Below are positions 1-9,200 of a DNA stretch of 46,536 nt, in pieces. The DNA comes from Aeromonas veronii bv. veronii (GTDB lineage Bacteria; Pseudomonadota; Gammaproteobacteria; Enterobacterales; Aeromonadaceae): the NCBI RefSeq assembly GCF_000820225.1, contig NZ_CDDK01000014.1, positions 1-46,536 on the forward strand, written 5' to 3'. Below the pieces are notes generated by a model that was given only the letters and a program-made list of their open reading frames with translations, was not told the origin of the DNA and did not search any database. The position numbers and the translations under genes are program-made. Numbering within the stretch: the stretch's first letter is position 1; every line of letters starts with the position of its first letter.

Positions 1-386
1 TGGGCTGGGCTGGGCTGGGCGCGAGTAGCGATTTGCGTAGCCGGTGCATCTGCGTGAGTCATGTGAGTGCAATACGAGCACTGCGCCGGAGCATGGTTGG
101 GGAAGATATCTGAATCCCTTCTGCAAGATTGAGATATAAAAAGCGGCGTATGACGAGGAGGCTGAACAAGCTCGTTTCAGGGTCGACAGAGCACAGGTCA
201 ACGCAATCCGGTTCGCAGTGATAAAACATTCACGACAATACCGGAACTCTGTTCGTAGGCTGAAGCCGGTTGCTGTGAGGAGGGGAAGGCTAGTGATCTG
301 TAAGATGGCGCAAGGCTTGGGAATCAGGCAACCCTTATGGTGAGGGGCACACAGCGTGCGGATGCACCAGTGTGTGTAAGATATTA
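1..386. other. Unassigned region with no recognisable gene
   Basis: No convincing reading frame lies here on either strand. The first 20 bases are four copies of TGGGC. The rest is GC-rich and contains several short self-complementary stretches, so it could be part of a structured RNA, a decayed mobile element or a group II intron remnant whose start lies outside the window. I could not match it to tRNA, rRNA, tmRNA or RNase P RNA. It ends at the terminator shared with pfkA. Confidence 0.3.
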
Positions 387-411
387 AAAAACCCTCCGAT
401 GGAGGGTTTTT
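387..411 (-). terminator. Rho-independent terminator of pfkA, probably bidirectional
   Basis: Stem ACCCTCC/GGAGGGT with a 3-base loop is flanked by A runs on one side and T runs on the other, so it would work in both directions. It lies about 30 bases past the pfkA stop codon. Confidence 0.85.
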
Positions 412-442
412 GTCATCAACAGCCGATTAAAAGCCGCGTGGC

Positions 443-1414
443 TTAGAACAGGGTAGTGGAGAGGTTGTAAAGCTCCTGATCGAACGGACGCTTCATGTTC
501 TCGATGCAGTCGATGATGTCGTGGTGTACCAGCTCGTTGCGCTGAATGCCGACGCAGCGACCACCGTGACCAGCCAGCAGCTGCTCAACGGCATAAGCAC
601 CCATACGGCTGGACATGATGCGGTCACGGGCAGTCGGGGCACCGCCACGCTGGATGTGGCCCAGGATGGTGGCGCGGGTTTCACGACCGGTCAGGGCTTC
701 GATGTCCTTGGCCAGCGCGTTCACGTCGGTTACGTGCTCACAGATGGTGATAATGGCGTGCTTCTTGCCTTTTGCTTCGCCTTCCTTGATCTGCTTGAGC
801 AGCTTCTCTTTATCGAAGGCTACTTCCGGCACGATCACATACTCGGCACCACCGGCAACGGCGGCAGACATGGCCAGATCGCCACAGTGGCGACCCATGA
901 TCTCGACCACGGAGATACGGTGGTGGGAGCTGCAGGTGTCGCGCAGGCGGTCGATGGCGTCAACAACCACGTTCAGAGCGGTATCAAAGCCGATGGTGAA
1001 GTCGGTACCGGCGATATCGTTGTCGATGGTGCCCGGCAGGCCGATGCAGGGGAAACCCTCTTCGGTCAGCTTCTTGGCACCCATGTAGGAGCCGTCACCA
1101 CCGATGACGACCAGCGCATCGATACCGTGTTTTTTCAGGTTTTCGATCGCTTCGGCGCGCACTGCGGGGTCTTTGAAGGCAGGGAAACGGGCGGAGCCGA
1201 GGAAAGTACCACCACGGTTCACCACGTCGGAAACGCTGTGACGCTCCAGCTTGACGATGCGATCCTGGTGCAGGCCGAGGTAGCCATCATAAATACCGTA
1301 AACTTCCAGGCCATGATGCAAACCGGCGCGAACCACGGCGCGAATGGCTGCGTTCATACCCGGTGCGTCGCCACCACTGGTCAAAACACCAATACGTTTG
1401 ATTTGTTTGGTCAT
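443..1414 (-). CDS. pfkA: ATP-dependent 6-phosphofructokinase
   Basis: Phosphorylates fructose 6-phosphate to fructose 1,6-bisphosphate in the cytosol, the committed step of glycolysis. The 323-residue protein has the usual length of bacterial PfkA (E. coli 320). Visible motifs are the ATP-binding GGDAPGMN (residues 14-21), the catalytic GTIDND loop (about 128-136) and MGRHCGD (about 172). The ATG follows an AGAGG ribosome binding site. It is monocistronic, with a strong terminator behind it, and tpiA lies upstream on the same strand, so two glycolytic genes are adjacent. Confidence 0.97.
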   Translation of the reverse strand: MTKQIKRIGVLTSGGDAPGMNAAIRAVVRAGLHHGLEVYGIYDGYLGLHQDRIVKLERHSVSDVVNRGGTFLGSARFPAFKDPAVRAEAIENLKKHGIDALVVIGGDGSYMGAKKLTEEGFPCIGLPGTIDNDIAGTDFTIGFDTALNVVVDAIDRLRDTCSSHHRISVVEIMGRHCGDLAMSAAVAGGAEYVIVPEVAFDKEKLLKQIKEGEAKGKKHAIITICEHVTDVNALAKDIEALTGRETRATILGHIQRGGAPTARDRIMSSRMGAYAVEQLLAGHGGRCVGIQRNELVHHDIIDCIENMKRPFDQELYNLSTTLF

Positions 1415-1524
1415 GAGTGCCTCTGGATCTGAGTTGTCAAATACGAATGTTTAAATAGACAAGCCACTTTTACTATATCGGCTTTCATATGGGATACGGG
1501 GGCCACCATAGGAAAAGCGATACA

Positions 1525-1547
1525 AGAGAGGGGACGAGCCCCTCTCT
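1525..1547 (-). terminator. Hairpin after tpiA
   Basis: A perfect 9-bp stem (AGAGAGGGG / CCCCTCTCT, loop ACGAG) lies 17 bases past the tpiA stop. The U-run on the minus strand is weak (TTGTAT), so termination may be partial. It separates tpiA from pfkA. Confidence 0.6.
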
Positions 1548-1563
1548 TTGCCGTAATCAGCGA

Positions 1564-2319
1564 TTACTTGGCAGCGCCAGCGATGATCTGGGAGAAGTCG
1601 TCCACTTTCAGGGACGCACCACCGACCAGGCCACCGTCGATGTCCGGCTGACCGAACAGGTCGGCTGCAGTGGCGCCAGTGACGGAACCGCCGTACAGGA
1701 TCTGTACTTTGGCAGCAACAGCGGCATCAAAACCGGCCAGGTACTGACGGATGTGAGCGTGAACGGACTGAGCGATCTCCGGAGTGGCAGTCTTGCCAGT
1801 ACCGATGGCCCATACCGGCTCGTAAGCGATAACGGCGTTGTTGAAGGAGGCGATGCCGCAACGGTCGATAACGGCTTTCAGCTGGGTCTCAACCACGTTC
1901 TTGGTCACGCCGGCTTCGAACTGCTCCAGAGTTTCACCGATGCACAGAACCGGCACCAGGCCGCCTTTCTGGATCGCTTCGTACTTGGCAGCAACCACGT
2001 CGTCAGTCTCTGCGTGCAGGGTGCGACGCTCGCTGTGGCCGACCAGAGAGTAGGTGCAACCAAAGGCTTTCAGCATGGAGGGGGCGTTTTCGCCGGTGAA
2101 GGCACCAGACTCGTGAACGTCAGCGTTCTGGGCACCGTAGGCAATCTTGCTGCCAGCGGTCAGTTGTTCAACCAGACCCAAAAAGATAACCGGCGGGCAG
2201 ACGGCGACTTGCACAGAAGGATGAGCGGCAGCAGCCGGGGTCAGTCCTTTGATCAGAGCTTCTACAGAAGCCTTGGTGCCGTTCAGTTTCCAGTTACCCA
2301 TTACCAGGTGCTGTCTCAT
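1564..2319 (-). CDS. tpiA: Triosephosphate isomerase
   Basis: Interconverts dihydroxyacetone phosphate and glyceraldehyde 3-phosphate as a cytosolic TIM-barrel enzyme. At 251 residues it matches the family. It shows the N-terminal GNWKLNG with the substrate-binding lysine (K11), VGHSERR with the catalytic histidine, AYEPVWAIGTG with the catalytic glutamate and loop 6, and the GGSV phosphate-binding segment. The start ATG is 8 bases behind an AGGAG ribosome binding site. A perfect TATAAT -10 box lies about 35 bases upstream, so it probably has its own promoter. Confidence 0.97.
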   Translation of the reverse strand: MRQHLVMGNWKLNGTKASVEALIKGLTPAAAAHPSVQVAVCPPVIFLGLVEQLTAGSKIAYGAQNADVHESGAFTGENAPSMLKAFGCTYSLVGHSERRTLHAETDDVVAAKYEAIQKGGLVPVLCIGETLEQFEAGVTKNVVETQLKAVIDRCGIASFNNAVIAYEPVWAIGTGKTATPEIAQSVHAHIRQYLAGFDAAVAAKVQILYGGSVTGATAADLFGQPDIDGGLVGGASLKVDDFSQIIAGAAK

Positions 2320-2352
2320 CTTGTATATCTCCTAGGCATTTGATTGCGCGAC

Positions 2353-2358
2353 ATTATA
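2353..2358 (-). promoter_or_regulatory. Probable -10 box of the tpiA promoter
   Basis: The minus strand reads TATAAT here, about 34 bases before the tpiA start. The -35 hexamer at the expected distance is poor, so the promoter may need an activator or an upstream element. Confidence 0.4.
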
Positions 2359-2454
2359 TGAATTGAACCGAGCCCAAGATAGCTGACCCGGCGGCAAATG
2401 ACGTAATTTTTTTTCGCTTTCCTGATCCAAATCAGGAATGAAACGCTTGATCGC

Positions 2455-3234
2455 TCATTCGTTAACCTGCCCCCGCAAGCGAGCCCACCATACCCCAATC
2501 CATTCGTGGATGGCAGCTTCGGAATACATCAGATAACGCCCTTTGGGTAAATAACTGTAGAGCGGCTGGGGTACCTGGCTCTGCTTGGCGGTGTAGTCGG
2601 TGGGGGCCGGCACGGCCTTGAGTCCCTGACCCTGATAGAGGGCCATGGCACGTGGCAAATGAGTGGCCGAACTGACCAGCGCCACCTCTTTTCCTTTCAG
2701 ATGGCGGCTGATACTGACCGCTTCATCATGAGTGTCTTTGTTGTTTTCAAACAACGTCATCCGCGAACGGGGTATGCCGAGACTCTCGGCCATCCGGGCA
2801 TTGACCTCGGCATTGGAGAGGGTATCCCCCGACACATAGCCGGAGAAAACCAGCTCGGCGTCCGGATAGGCCTGGGCGAGGCGAACCCCCTCCAGAGTGC
2901 GAGCCAACGAGATATTGTTCTGCCAACTGCGCATCGGCACCGCCGGATCACTGACATGGCCGTTGCCGAGCACCACGATGGCCTCGATGTTGGGATGCTG
3001 GCTCGCCTCGAACGGCGGGAAGGTCTGCTCCAGCCCGCGGGCCAGTTCATAGCTCACCGGCCGCATCCCCATCAGGGCCACAATGAGCAGCGAGAGAGTG
3101 GCCAGCAGCTTGCCGGTTTTCTGAAATCGGGTGAACCAGAGCAGCAGCAGGGCGACCAGCAGCAGGGAGAGGGAGAAGGGGAGCGGCATCAGCAGCTGAC
3201 CCAGCCACTTTTTAATCACAAACACGGCAGACAC
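2455..3234 (-). CDS. elyC: ElyC/SanA/YdcF-family envelope biogenesis protein
   Basis: A 259-residue inner-membrane protein with two hydrophobic segments near the N-terminus (about residues 14-33 and 42-58), followed by a DUF218 domain beginning at EAIVVLGNGH (about residue 85) and containing FSGY and SATHLPRA motifs typical of the family. In E. coli ElyC (YcbC) is needed for peptidoglycan assembly at low temperature, apparently at the lipid carrier step. The gene is divergent from cmoM, exactly as in E. coli, which supports orthology. The exact biochemical activity of the family is unsettled. Confidence 0.9.
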   Translation of the reverse strand: MSAVFVIKKWLGQLLMPLPFSLSLLLVALLLLWFTRFQKTGKLLATLSLLIVALMGMRPVSYELARGLEQTFPPFEASQHPNIEAIVVLGNGHVSDPAVPMRSWQNNISLARTLEGVRLAQAYPDAELVFSGYVSGDTLSNAEVNARMAESLGIPRSRMTLFENNKDTHDEAVSISRHLKGKEVALVSSATHLPRAMALYQGQGLKAVPAPTDYTAKQSQVPQPLYSYLPKGRYLMYSEAAIHEWIGVWWARLRGQVNE

Positions 3235-3311
3235 TTCCTTGAGTTTTCAGCAAATTCGGGATGTGACAGAATACCTCTCTTTTTTGGGATGGCCACAACC
3301 CTGTGGCGCTA

Positions 3312-4103
3312 ATGTTGAGTTTCTCCTTGAAGCACGATCAGAGTTTTGACGGGCGCGCCGACAAGTTCGCCCGCAACATTTACGACTCCACCAAGGGGCG
3401 CATCCGCACCACCATTGTCTGGAGCGACATCGAAGCCTGCCTGGCCCGCCTTGGCAACCGACCGCTGCGCATCCTCGATGCGGGGGGCGGTTTTGGCTAT
3501 TTCGCCCAGAAGCTGGCGGCCATGGGCCATCAGGTGGAGCTGTGCGATCTGTCAGCAGAAATGCTGGAACTGGCCCGCAGCCAGATCGCCGAGAAGGGGC
3601 TGGAAGACAAAATCCGTCTCATCCATTGCCCCATTCAGGATCTGAAGCAACACGTGACCGGTACCTTTGATCTGGTGCTCTGCCATGCGGTGCTGGAGTG
3701 GCTCGCCGAGCCGCGCCAGACCTTGCTGGGTCTGTTCCCTTTCGTCAATGCCGGGGGCATACTGTCGCTGCTTTTCTACAACCGTCATGGTTTGCTGTTC
3801 CAGAGCCTGGTGGTGGGCAATTTTGACTATGTGCGCCTTGGTCTTCGCAAGAAGCGCCAGACTGCGCTTACGCCCACCAATCCCCAATTGCCGGAGCAGG
3901 TCTATGACTGGATTGGTCGCGGGGGGCTGCGCATCATCGGCAAGACCGGAGTGCGGGTGATCCACGACTATATGCGTCACAAGCAGGATCAGGTGGAGAA
4001 GTTCGACGATCTGCTGGCCATGGAGCATCAATATTGCCGTCAGGAGCCTTTTGTTTCCCTCGGCCGCTATATCCATGTAATGGCCCAGAAGCCGGCCAGC
4101 TGA
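3312..4103 (+). CDS. cmoM: tRNA 5-carboxymethoxyuridine methyltransferase CmoM
   Basis: SAM-dependent class I methyltransferase that methylates cmo5U at the wobble position of certain tRNAs (formerly SmtA). The SAM-binding motif is LDAGGGFGYF, followed by the acidic CDLS motif; FHAVLEW-like (CHAVLEWLAEP) and NFDYV are diagnostic of CmoM. The ATG at 3312 was preferred over the GTG at 3303 because it gives the length and N-terminus of E. coli CmoM; neither has a strong ribosome binding site. It heads the cmoM-mukF-mukE-mukB operon, a conserved arrangement whose functional reason is unclear. Confidence 0.93.
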   Translation: MLSFSLKHDQSFDGRADKFARNIYDSTKGRIRTTIVWSDIEACLARLGNRPLRILDAGGGFGYFAQKLAAMGHQVELCDLSAEMLELARSQIAEKGLEDKIRLIHCPIQDLKQHVTGTFDLVLCHAVLEWLAEPRQTLLGLFPFVNAGGILSLLFYNRHGLLFQSLVVGNFDYVRLGLRKKRQTALTPTNPQLPEQVYDWIGRGGLRIIGKTGVRVIHDYMRHKQDQVEKFDDLLAMEHQYCRQEPFVSLGRYIHVMAQKPAS

Positions 4104-4203
4104 TTGCTCGCTGTTCACGTCGATGTGAACCATGTTTTCGATGCTACCGGATGTAGCCGCGCGCACGATTTTGCGCCCAATACAACAACGAGATGACAAC
4201 ATC

Positions 4204-5538
4204 ATGATGAGTACATCCCGTACCCTGCCAGAGCGTTCTTTGCCGGAGCTAGTAGGGTGGGTCAGGCAGGAGGGGTTGGCGTTGAGCCTGCCGACCGACC
4301 GGCTGGCCTTTCTGATTGCAATCAAGACCCTGTCCGAAGATGAGTCGGATCTGTCGGAGGCGGCGCTGCACGACGCCTTTGGCTATGTCAGCAGCGCCTT
4401 CGGCCAGATGGACGAGACCCTCACCGGTCGCGCCAACAACGCCATCAACGATCTTATTCGCCAACAACTGCTGTCGCGTTTCAACACCGACATGGTGGCG
4501 GGGGAGAGCCTCTACCGCCTGTCGCGCCTGGGTGTGAGCATCGTCGACTTCTTTATGGATCAGCGTCAGGTTGACTCCATCAAGCTCTCAATTCTGCTCG
4601 AACACCTGGCTGCCGAGCTCGACACAGCCCGCAAGGCGGCGCTTGAAACCAACACCCGCGAGCAGTGGGATGCGGAGGTGCTGCCGCGCCTCACCTTCTC
4701 GCTGGAAGAAACCCTGGGGCGCATCGATCTCACCCAGCGCGCTATGGATGAGCAGCAGAATCAGGTCAAAAGCGAAATCGCGGCCCTGCTGACCCAGAAC
4801 TGGGTCGATGCCATTCACAGCTGCGAAAAGCTGCTGCACGAGACCGGCCAGACCCTGCGCGAGCTGCAAGATACTTTGGACGCTGCCGGCCACCGCCTGC
4901 AGGCGGGGCTGCTCAACATTCAGGAAGCGGCGCAGGGGCGCGATGACCTGTTTCACGTCGAGGAGCTGACTCACGCCTTGCAAGGTCGTCTTGACGTCAT
5001 CACCAGCTGGGGTCAGCAGTGCATCGAGCTCTGGTCCCGCTACGACAGACACGTCCACAAATTTATCCGCAACGCCATCGACATGGACAAGAACCGCGCC
5101 TTCAGCCAGCGGCTGCGCGAGTCCATTCGCAACTTCGAGCAGCACAACTGGCAGCTGCGGGTGGCCGAAGAGCCCCGTCTGCTGGAGCTGCGCGACGAAA
5201 CCATCGCCATCCACGACGAGGAGGTGACCGGTGAGGTGCCCCTCGAGATGGAGTACGTCGAGATGGTGGACATCAACCAGGAGTTGGCCGAGCGCATCGA
5301 GCGCTATCTGGCCCGCTACCCCGAGCAGGGGCAGCAGCTGGACTTGGCCGATGTGCTGCGGGAATACCTGCTGGACTACCCGGCTCATGCCCACTTCGAT
5401 GTGGCGCGTCTTCTGATCGACCAGGCCGTGCGCCTGGGCCATGCCAGCGGCGAGCGCGAACTGCATCGCCAACCCGCATGGAAACCCATTAACCAAGCTG
5501 GATCCAAGGTTCAGGCCTATGTCATTGATCAATACTGA
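4204..5538 (+). CDS. mukF: Chromosome partition protein MukF (kleisin)
   Basis: Kleisin subunit of the MukBEF condensin, which extrudes DNA loops and helps segregate the chromosome. The 444-residue product matches E. coli MukF (440). It has an N-terminal winged-helix region with [12 protein letters not shown], a central helical segment with the strongly conserved [14 protein letters not shown], and a C-terminal winged-helix domain that binds the MukB head ([16 protein letters not shown]). An upstream in-frame ATG at 4132 exists, but the homologous N-terminus begins at the double ATG at 4204/4207. The 3' end overlaps mukE by 20 bases, implying translational coupling. Confidence 0.95.
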   Translation: MMSTSRTLPERSLPELVGWVRQEGLALSLPTDRLAFLIAIKTLSEDESDLSEAALHDAFGYVSSAFGQMDETLTGRANNAINDLIRQQLLSRFNTDMVAGESLYRLSRLGVSIVDFFMDQRQVDSIKLSILLEHLAAELDTARKAALETNTREQWDAEVLPRLTFSLEETLGRIDLTQRAMDEQQNQVKSEIAALLTQNWVDAIHSCEKLLHETGQTLRELQDTLDAAGHRLQAGLLNIQEAAQGRDDLFHVEELTHALQGRLDVITSWGQQCIELWSRYDRHVHKFIRNAIDMDKNRAFSQRLRESIRNFEQHNWQLRVAEEPRLLELRDETIAIHDEEVTGEVPLEMEYVEMVDINQELAERIERYLARYPEQGQQLDLADVLREYLLDYPAHAHFDVARLLIDQAVRLGHASGERELHRQPAWKPINQAGSKVQAYVIDQY

Positions 5539-6238
5539 GTTTCCCTTGCCGCTGCGGCTCGCAGAGGCGATTGCCAACCCCTTGTTTCCGCGCATCGACA
5601 CCGCCTTGCGCTCCGGTCGTCACATCAGTGCCGACGAGTTCGAGCAGCACTCGGCGCTGGTCGAATATCACAGCGAGCTGGAGATCTTCTACGGCCGCTA
5701 TCAGGTGGAGCTGATCAAGGCGCCGGAAGGCTTCTTCTATCTGCGTCCGCGCCCGAGCTCCGACATCGGCACCACTGTGCTCTCCGAGCTCGATATGCTG
5801 GTGGGCAAGGTGCTCTGCTACCTCTACCTGAGCCCGGATCGTCTGGCTTCGGAAGGGGTATTCGCCATGGCCGAGCTGCAGGAAGAGGTGCTGAGCCTCG
5901 CCGACGAGAAGCAGCTGCTGCGGATGGTCAACAGCCGCTCCGGCGGTACCGATCTCGACAAGAAGAAGTTGCTCGAAAAGATCCGCACCTCCATGCGCCG
6001 TCTGCGCCGCCTCGGCATGATCACCGCTCTTGGCAACGGGGATAAATTCCGGGTCAACGAATCGGTATTCCGTTTCGCCGCCGACGTGCGCTCCGATGAA
6101 GATCCGCGCGCCGTCCAGCTGCGGATGATCCAGGAGGGTGAAGCCATCTTCCACGACGACGAAATGCCGAGCAGCGACTCGCTCTTTGATGATATCGAGG
6201 CGGATCTCGATGAAGAACAACTGGATCTGGAGGTATAA
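5519..6238 (+). CDS. mukE: Chromosome partition protein MukE
   Basis: KITE subunit that dimerises on MukF and modulates the MukB ATPase. The 239-residue product compares with 234 in E. coli. Conserved stretches include [48 protein letters not shown] and NRLRRLGM-like RRLRRLGMI, with a very acidic C-terminal tail. The start at 5519 lies inside the end of mukF and matches the family N-terminus; an earlier in-frame start would add residues with no counterpart. mukB follows after 3 bases. Confidence 0.95.
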   Translation: MSLINTEFPLPLRLAEAIANPLFPRIDTALRSGRHISADEFEQHSALVEYHSELEIFYGRYQVELIKAPEGFFYLRPRPSSDIGTTVLSELDMLVGKVLCYLYLSPDRLASEGVFAMAELQEEVLSLADEKQLLRMVNSRSGGTDLDKKKLLEKIRTSMRRLRRLGMITALGNGDKFRVNESVFRFAADVRSDEDPRAVQLRMIQEGEAIFHDDEMPSSDSLFDDIEADLDEEQLDLEV

Positions 6239-6241
6239 CCG

Positions 6242-9200
6242 GTGCGAGGCAAGTTCAAATCCCTGACCATGGTCAACTGGAACGGCTTCTTTGCCCGGAC
6301 CTTCGATCTCGACCAGCTGGTCACTACCCTTTCCGGCGGCAACGGTGCGGGCAAGTCCACCACCATGGCGGCCTTTATCGCGGCACTCATCCCCGACCAG
6401 TCGCTGCTTCACTTCCGCAATACCACGGAAGCGGGATCGAGCAGCGCCTCCCGTGACAAGGGGCTCTACGGCAAGTTGCAGCGCGGTCACTGCTATTCCC
6501 TGCTGGAAGTGATGAACAGCCGCGAACAGCGGATCTGGGTCGGCGTCCACCTCGAGCAGGTGGCCAACCGTGACAACAAGGTCAACATCACTCCGTTTGC
6601 GCTGGTGGATGTGCCGGAGAATCTGGCACCGACCGATCTGCTGCTGGAGAAGCTTGATGGCGGCAAGGGGCGGGTACGCGCCTTTACCGACCTGAAAGGG
6701 GCGGCCGCCGAGCTGGGGGCGATGAAAGTCGCCAAATTCAATACGGTGACCGACTATCACAACTTCATGTTCGAGTTCGGCATCACCCCGAAGAAGCTGC
6801 GTGACCAGAAGGATCGCGGCAAGTTCTATCGCCTGATCGAAGCCTCCCTCTACGGCGGCATCTCTTCGTCCATCAGCCGTTCCCTGCGAGAGTACCTGCT
6901 GCCGGAGAACTCCGGGGTGCGCAAGGCGTTTGCAGACATGGAGGCGGCCATCTATGAAAACCGCCGCACGCTGGAAGCCATCAAGGAGACCCAGGGTCAG
7001 CGGGATCTGTTCAAGAACCTGATCACCGAGACCACCCACTATGTGGCCGCGGACTATGTGCGTAACGCCGCCGAGAAGAGTCGCCTCTCCGAGCTGGCCC
7101 TCAAGGCGCGCCAGGAGCTGGCCGACAAGCGCCGCATTCTGGCCGAAGAGAAGCAGCGCGCTATCTATCTGGCGGATGAGGTGGAGCAGCTCACCAACCG
7201 CGAGAAACTGCTGACCGACGAGCTGGAGTCTGCCTCCGAGCATCTGGCCAAGGTGATGGCGGCGGTCAGTTTGCAGAAGAAGATCGAGATGTACCGTGCC
7301 GATCTGGCGGATCTCTCTGACAAACTCGAACAGCAGCAGGCGGTAGTGGAAGAGATCCACGGCCAGCTGCTGGAAGTAGAAGAGCGCAAGGAGCTGGCAC
7401 AGGCAGAAGTCGACAGCCTCAAGACCCAGCTGGCCGACTACCAGCAGGCGCTCGATATCCAGCAGACCCGCGCTATCCAGTACCGTCAGGCGGTGCAGGC
7501 CCTCGATGCTGCCCGCGAGCAGTGCGAGCTGCCGGGGCTGACCGCCGAACAGGCGAGCGACACCCTGCACCAGTTCCGCGCCGCCGAGCAGAGCCTCACC
7601 AGCCGGGTGCTGGGGGCCGAGCAACAGCTGGCACTGGCCAAGGCTGCAGTGGCCGAGCACGAAGCAGCGCTGGCGCTGCTGCTCAGCATCGCTCCGGAAA
7701 CAGTACGCGAGGCCGCCTGGCTCACCGCGCAGGCGCTGCTCAAGCGTCACATCGAAGACAAGGCTCGCATCGCGCAGGGGCAGGGGCTGCGCGCAGCGCT
7801 GGCTCGCCTCGAGAAAGAGAGCGAAAGCCAGAAGAGCCTCTTCAAGCTGCGTGACGAGCTGCAGCAGGCCTCTGGCCAGCTTATCGCCAGCAGCGATGAG
7901 CTGGAGATCTTCCTAGAAGCCCAGCGCACTCGTCAGGAGGAGCTCTCCGAGCAGCAGGCGGAGGTGAACCAGCGCCGCGCCAGCCTCGAGCATCAAGGCA
8001 CCCAGCTGGGCCGTGATATTGCGGAGCTCACCAAGCTTGCGCCGCGCTGGCTGAAATCCTTTGAAAAACTCGAGCAGCTGCGCGAGCAGAGCGGTTTGCC
8101 GCTCGCCACCGCCGAAGAGCTTTCGGCCGGTATGCAGACAGTGCTCGACAAGGAGCGCGAGTTCGAGCAGGAGAGCAACCGCATCGCGGCGCAGAAACAA
8201 GCGCTGGAGCTGCAAATTCGCAACCTGCAGCTGGGTGCTGGTGAGGCGGATCCCCGTCTTGCTCGTATCGCCGAGCAGGTGGGGGGCGTGCTGCTCTCCG
8301 ATGTCTACGACGACATCTCCATCGACGATGCCCCTTACTACTCCGCGCTCTACGGCCCGGCTCGCAGCGCTTTGGTGGTGCTGGACCTTGAGGGTGCCAT
8401 CGAGCGGCTGAAAAAGCTGGAAGATTGCCCGGAAGATATTTACCTGATTCAGGGCAACCCCGACTCCTTTGACGAGGATCTGGTGGAAGCGGACGAGCTG
8501 GGCGATGCCGTGCTGGTGCGCACCAGCAAGCGTCAGGTGCGCTTCTCCCGCTACCCCGAGCTGCCGCTGTTTGGCCGCGCGGCGCGGGAAAAACGGATCG
8601 AGCAGCTCGACCTTGAGCGAGAAGGGCTCATCGAGGGTTACGCCAAGGCCGCCTTCGAGCAACAGAAGTATCACCGTCTCTACGGTCACTTCCGCGACTT
8701 TATCGGTCAGCATCTGGATATCGCCTTCCGCCCCGACCCGGAAGCCGAAGTGCAGGGCAAGCAGGCCGAGCTGCGCGCGCTGCAAGGAGCCATTGGCGAG
8801 TGCGACAAGCAGCTGGCCGAGGCCAAAGCGGCGGCCGCCCAGCTGACCCGCCATATCCAGCTGGTGCAGGGGATGCTGCCCTTTGCCCACCTGTTTGCCG
8901 AGACAGACCTGGCCGCCCGCCTCGAGGCGGCTCACGCCGATGTGGAAGCGCTGAAACAGGCCGAAGCCTTTATCGCCAAGCACGGCAAGTCGCTGGAAAA
9001 ACTGGAAACCATGGTGCAGGTGCTGCGTCAGGATCCGCAGGATCTGGCCGCGCTGCAGGCGGCTTATGATGAGGTGAGCGACCTGCTGGCCGAGCAGAAG
9101 CGCCGTTGCTACGCCCTCGATCAGCTGGTGGCTCGTCTGCCGCACTTTGCCTATCAGGATGCACAAGACCTGCTGGGCAAGGCCTCCGAGATGAGTGAGC

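Noticed and set aside
5522..7750. Long minus-strand frame opposite mukE and mukB
   Set aside because: Low-complexity antisense frame produced by codon bias; no family features.
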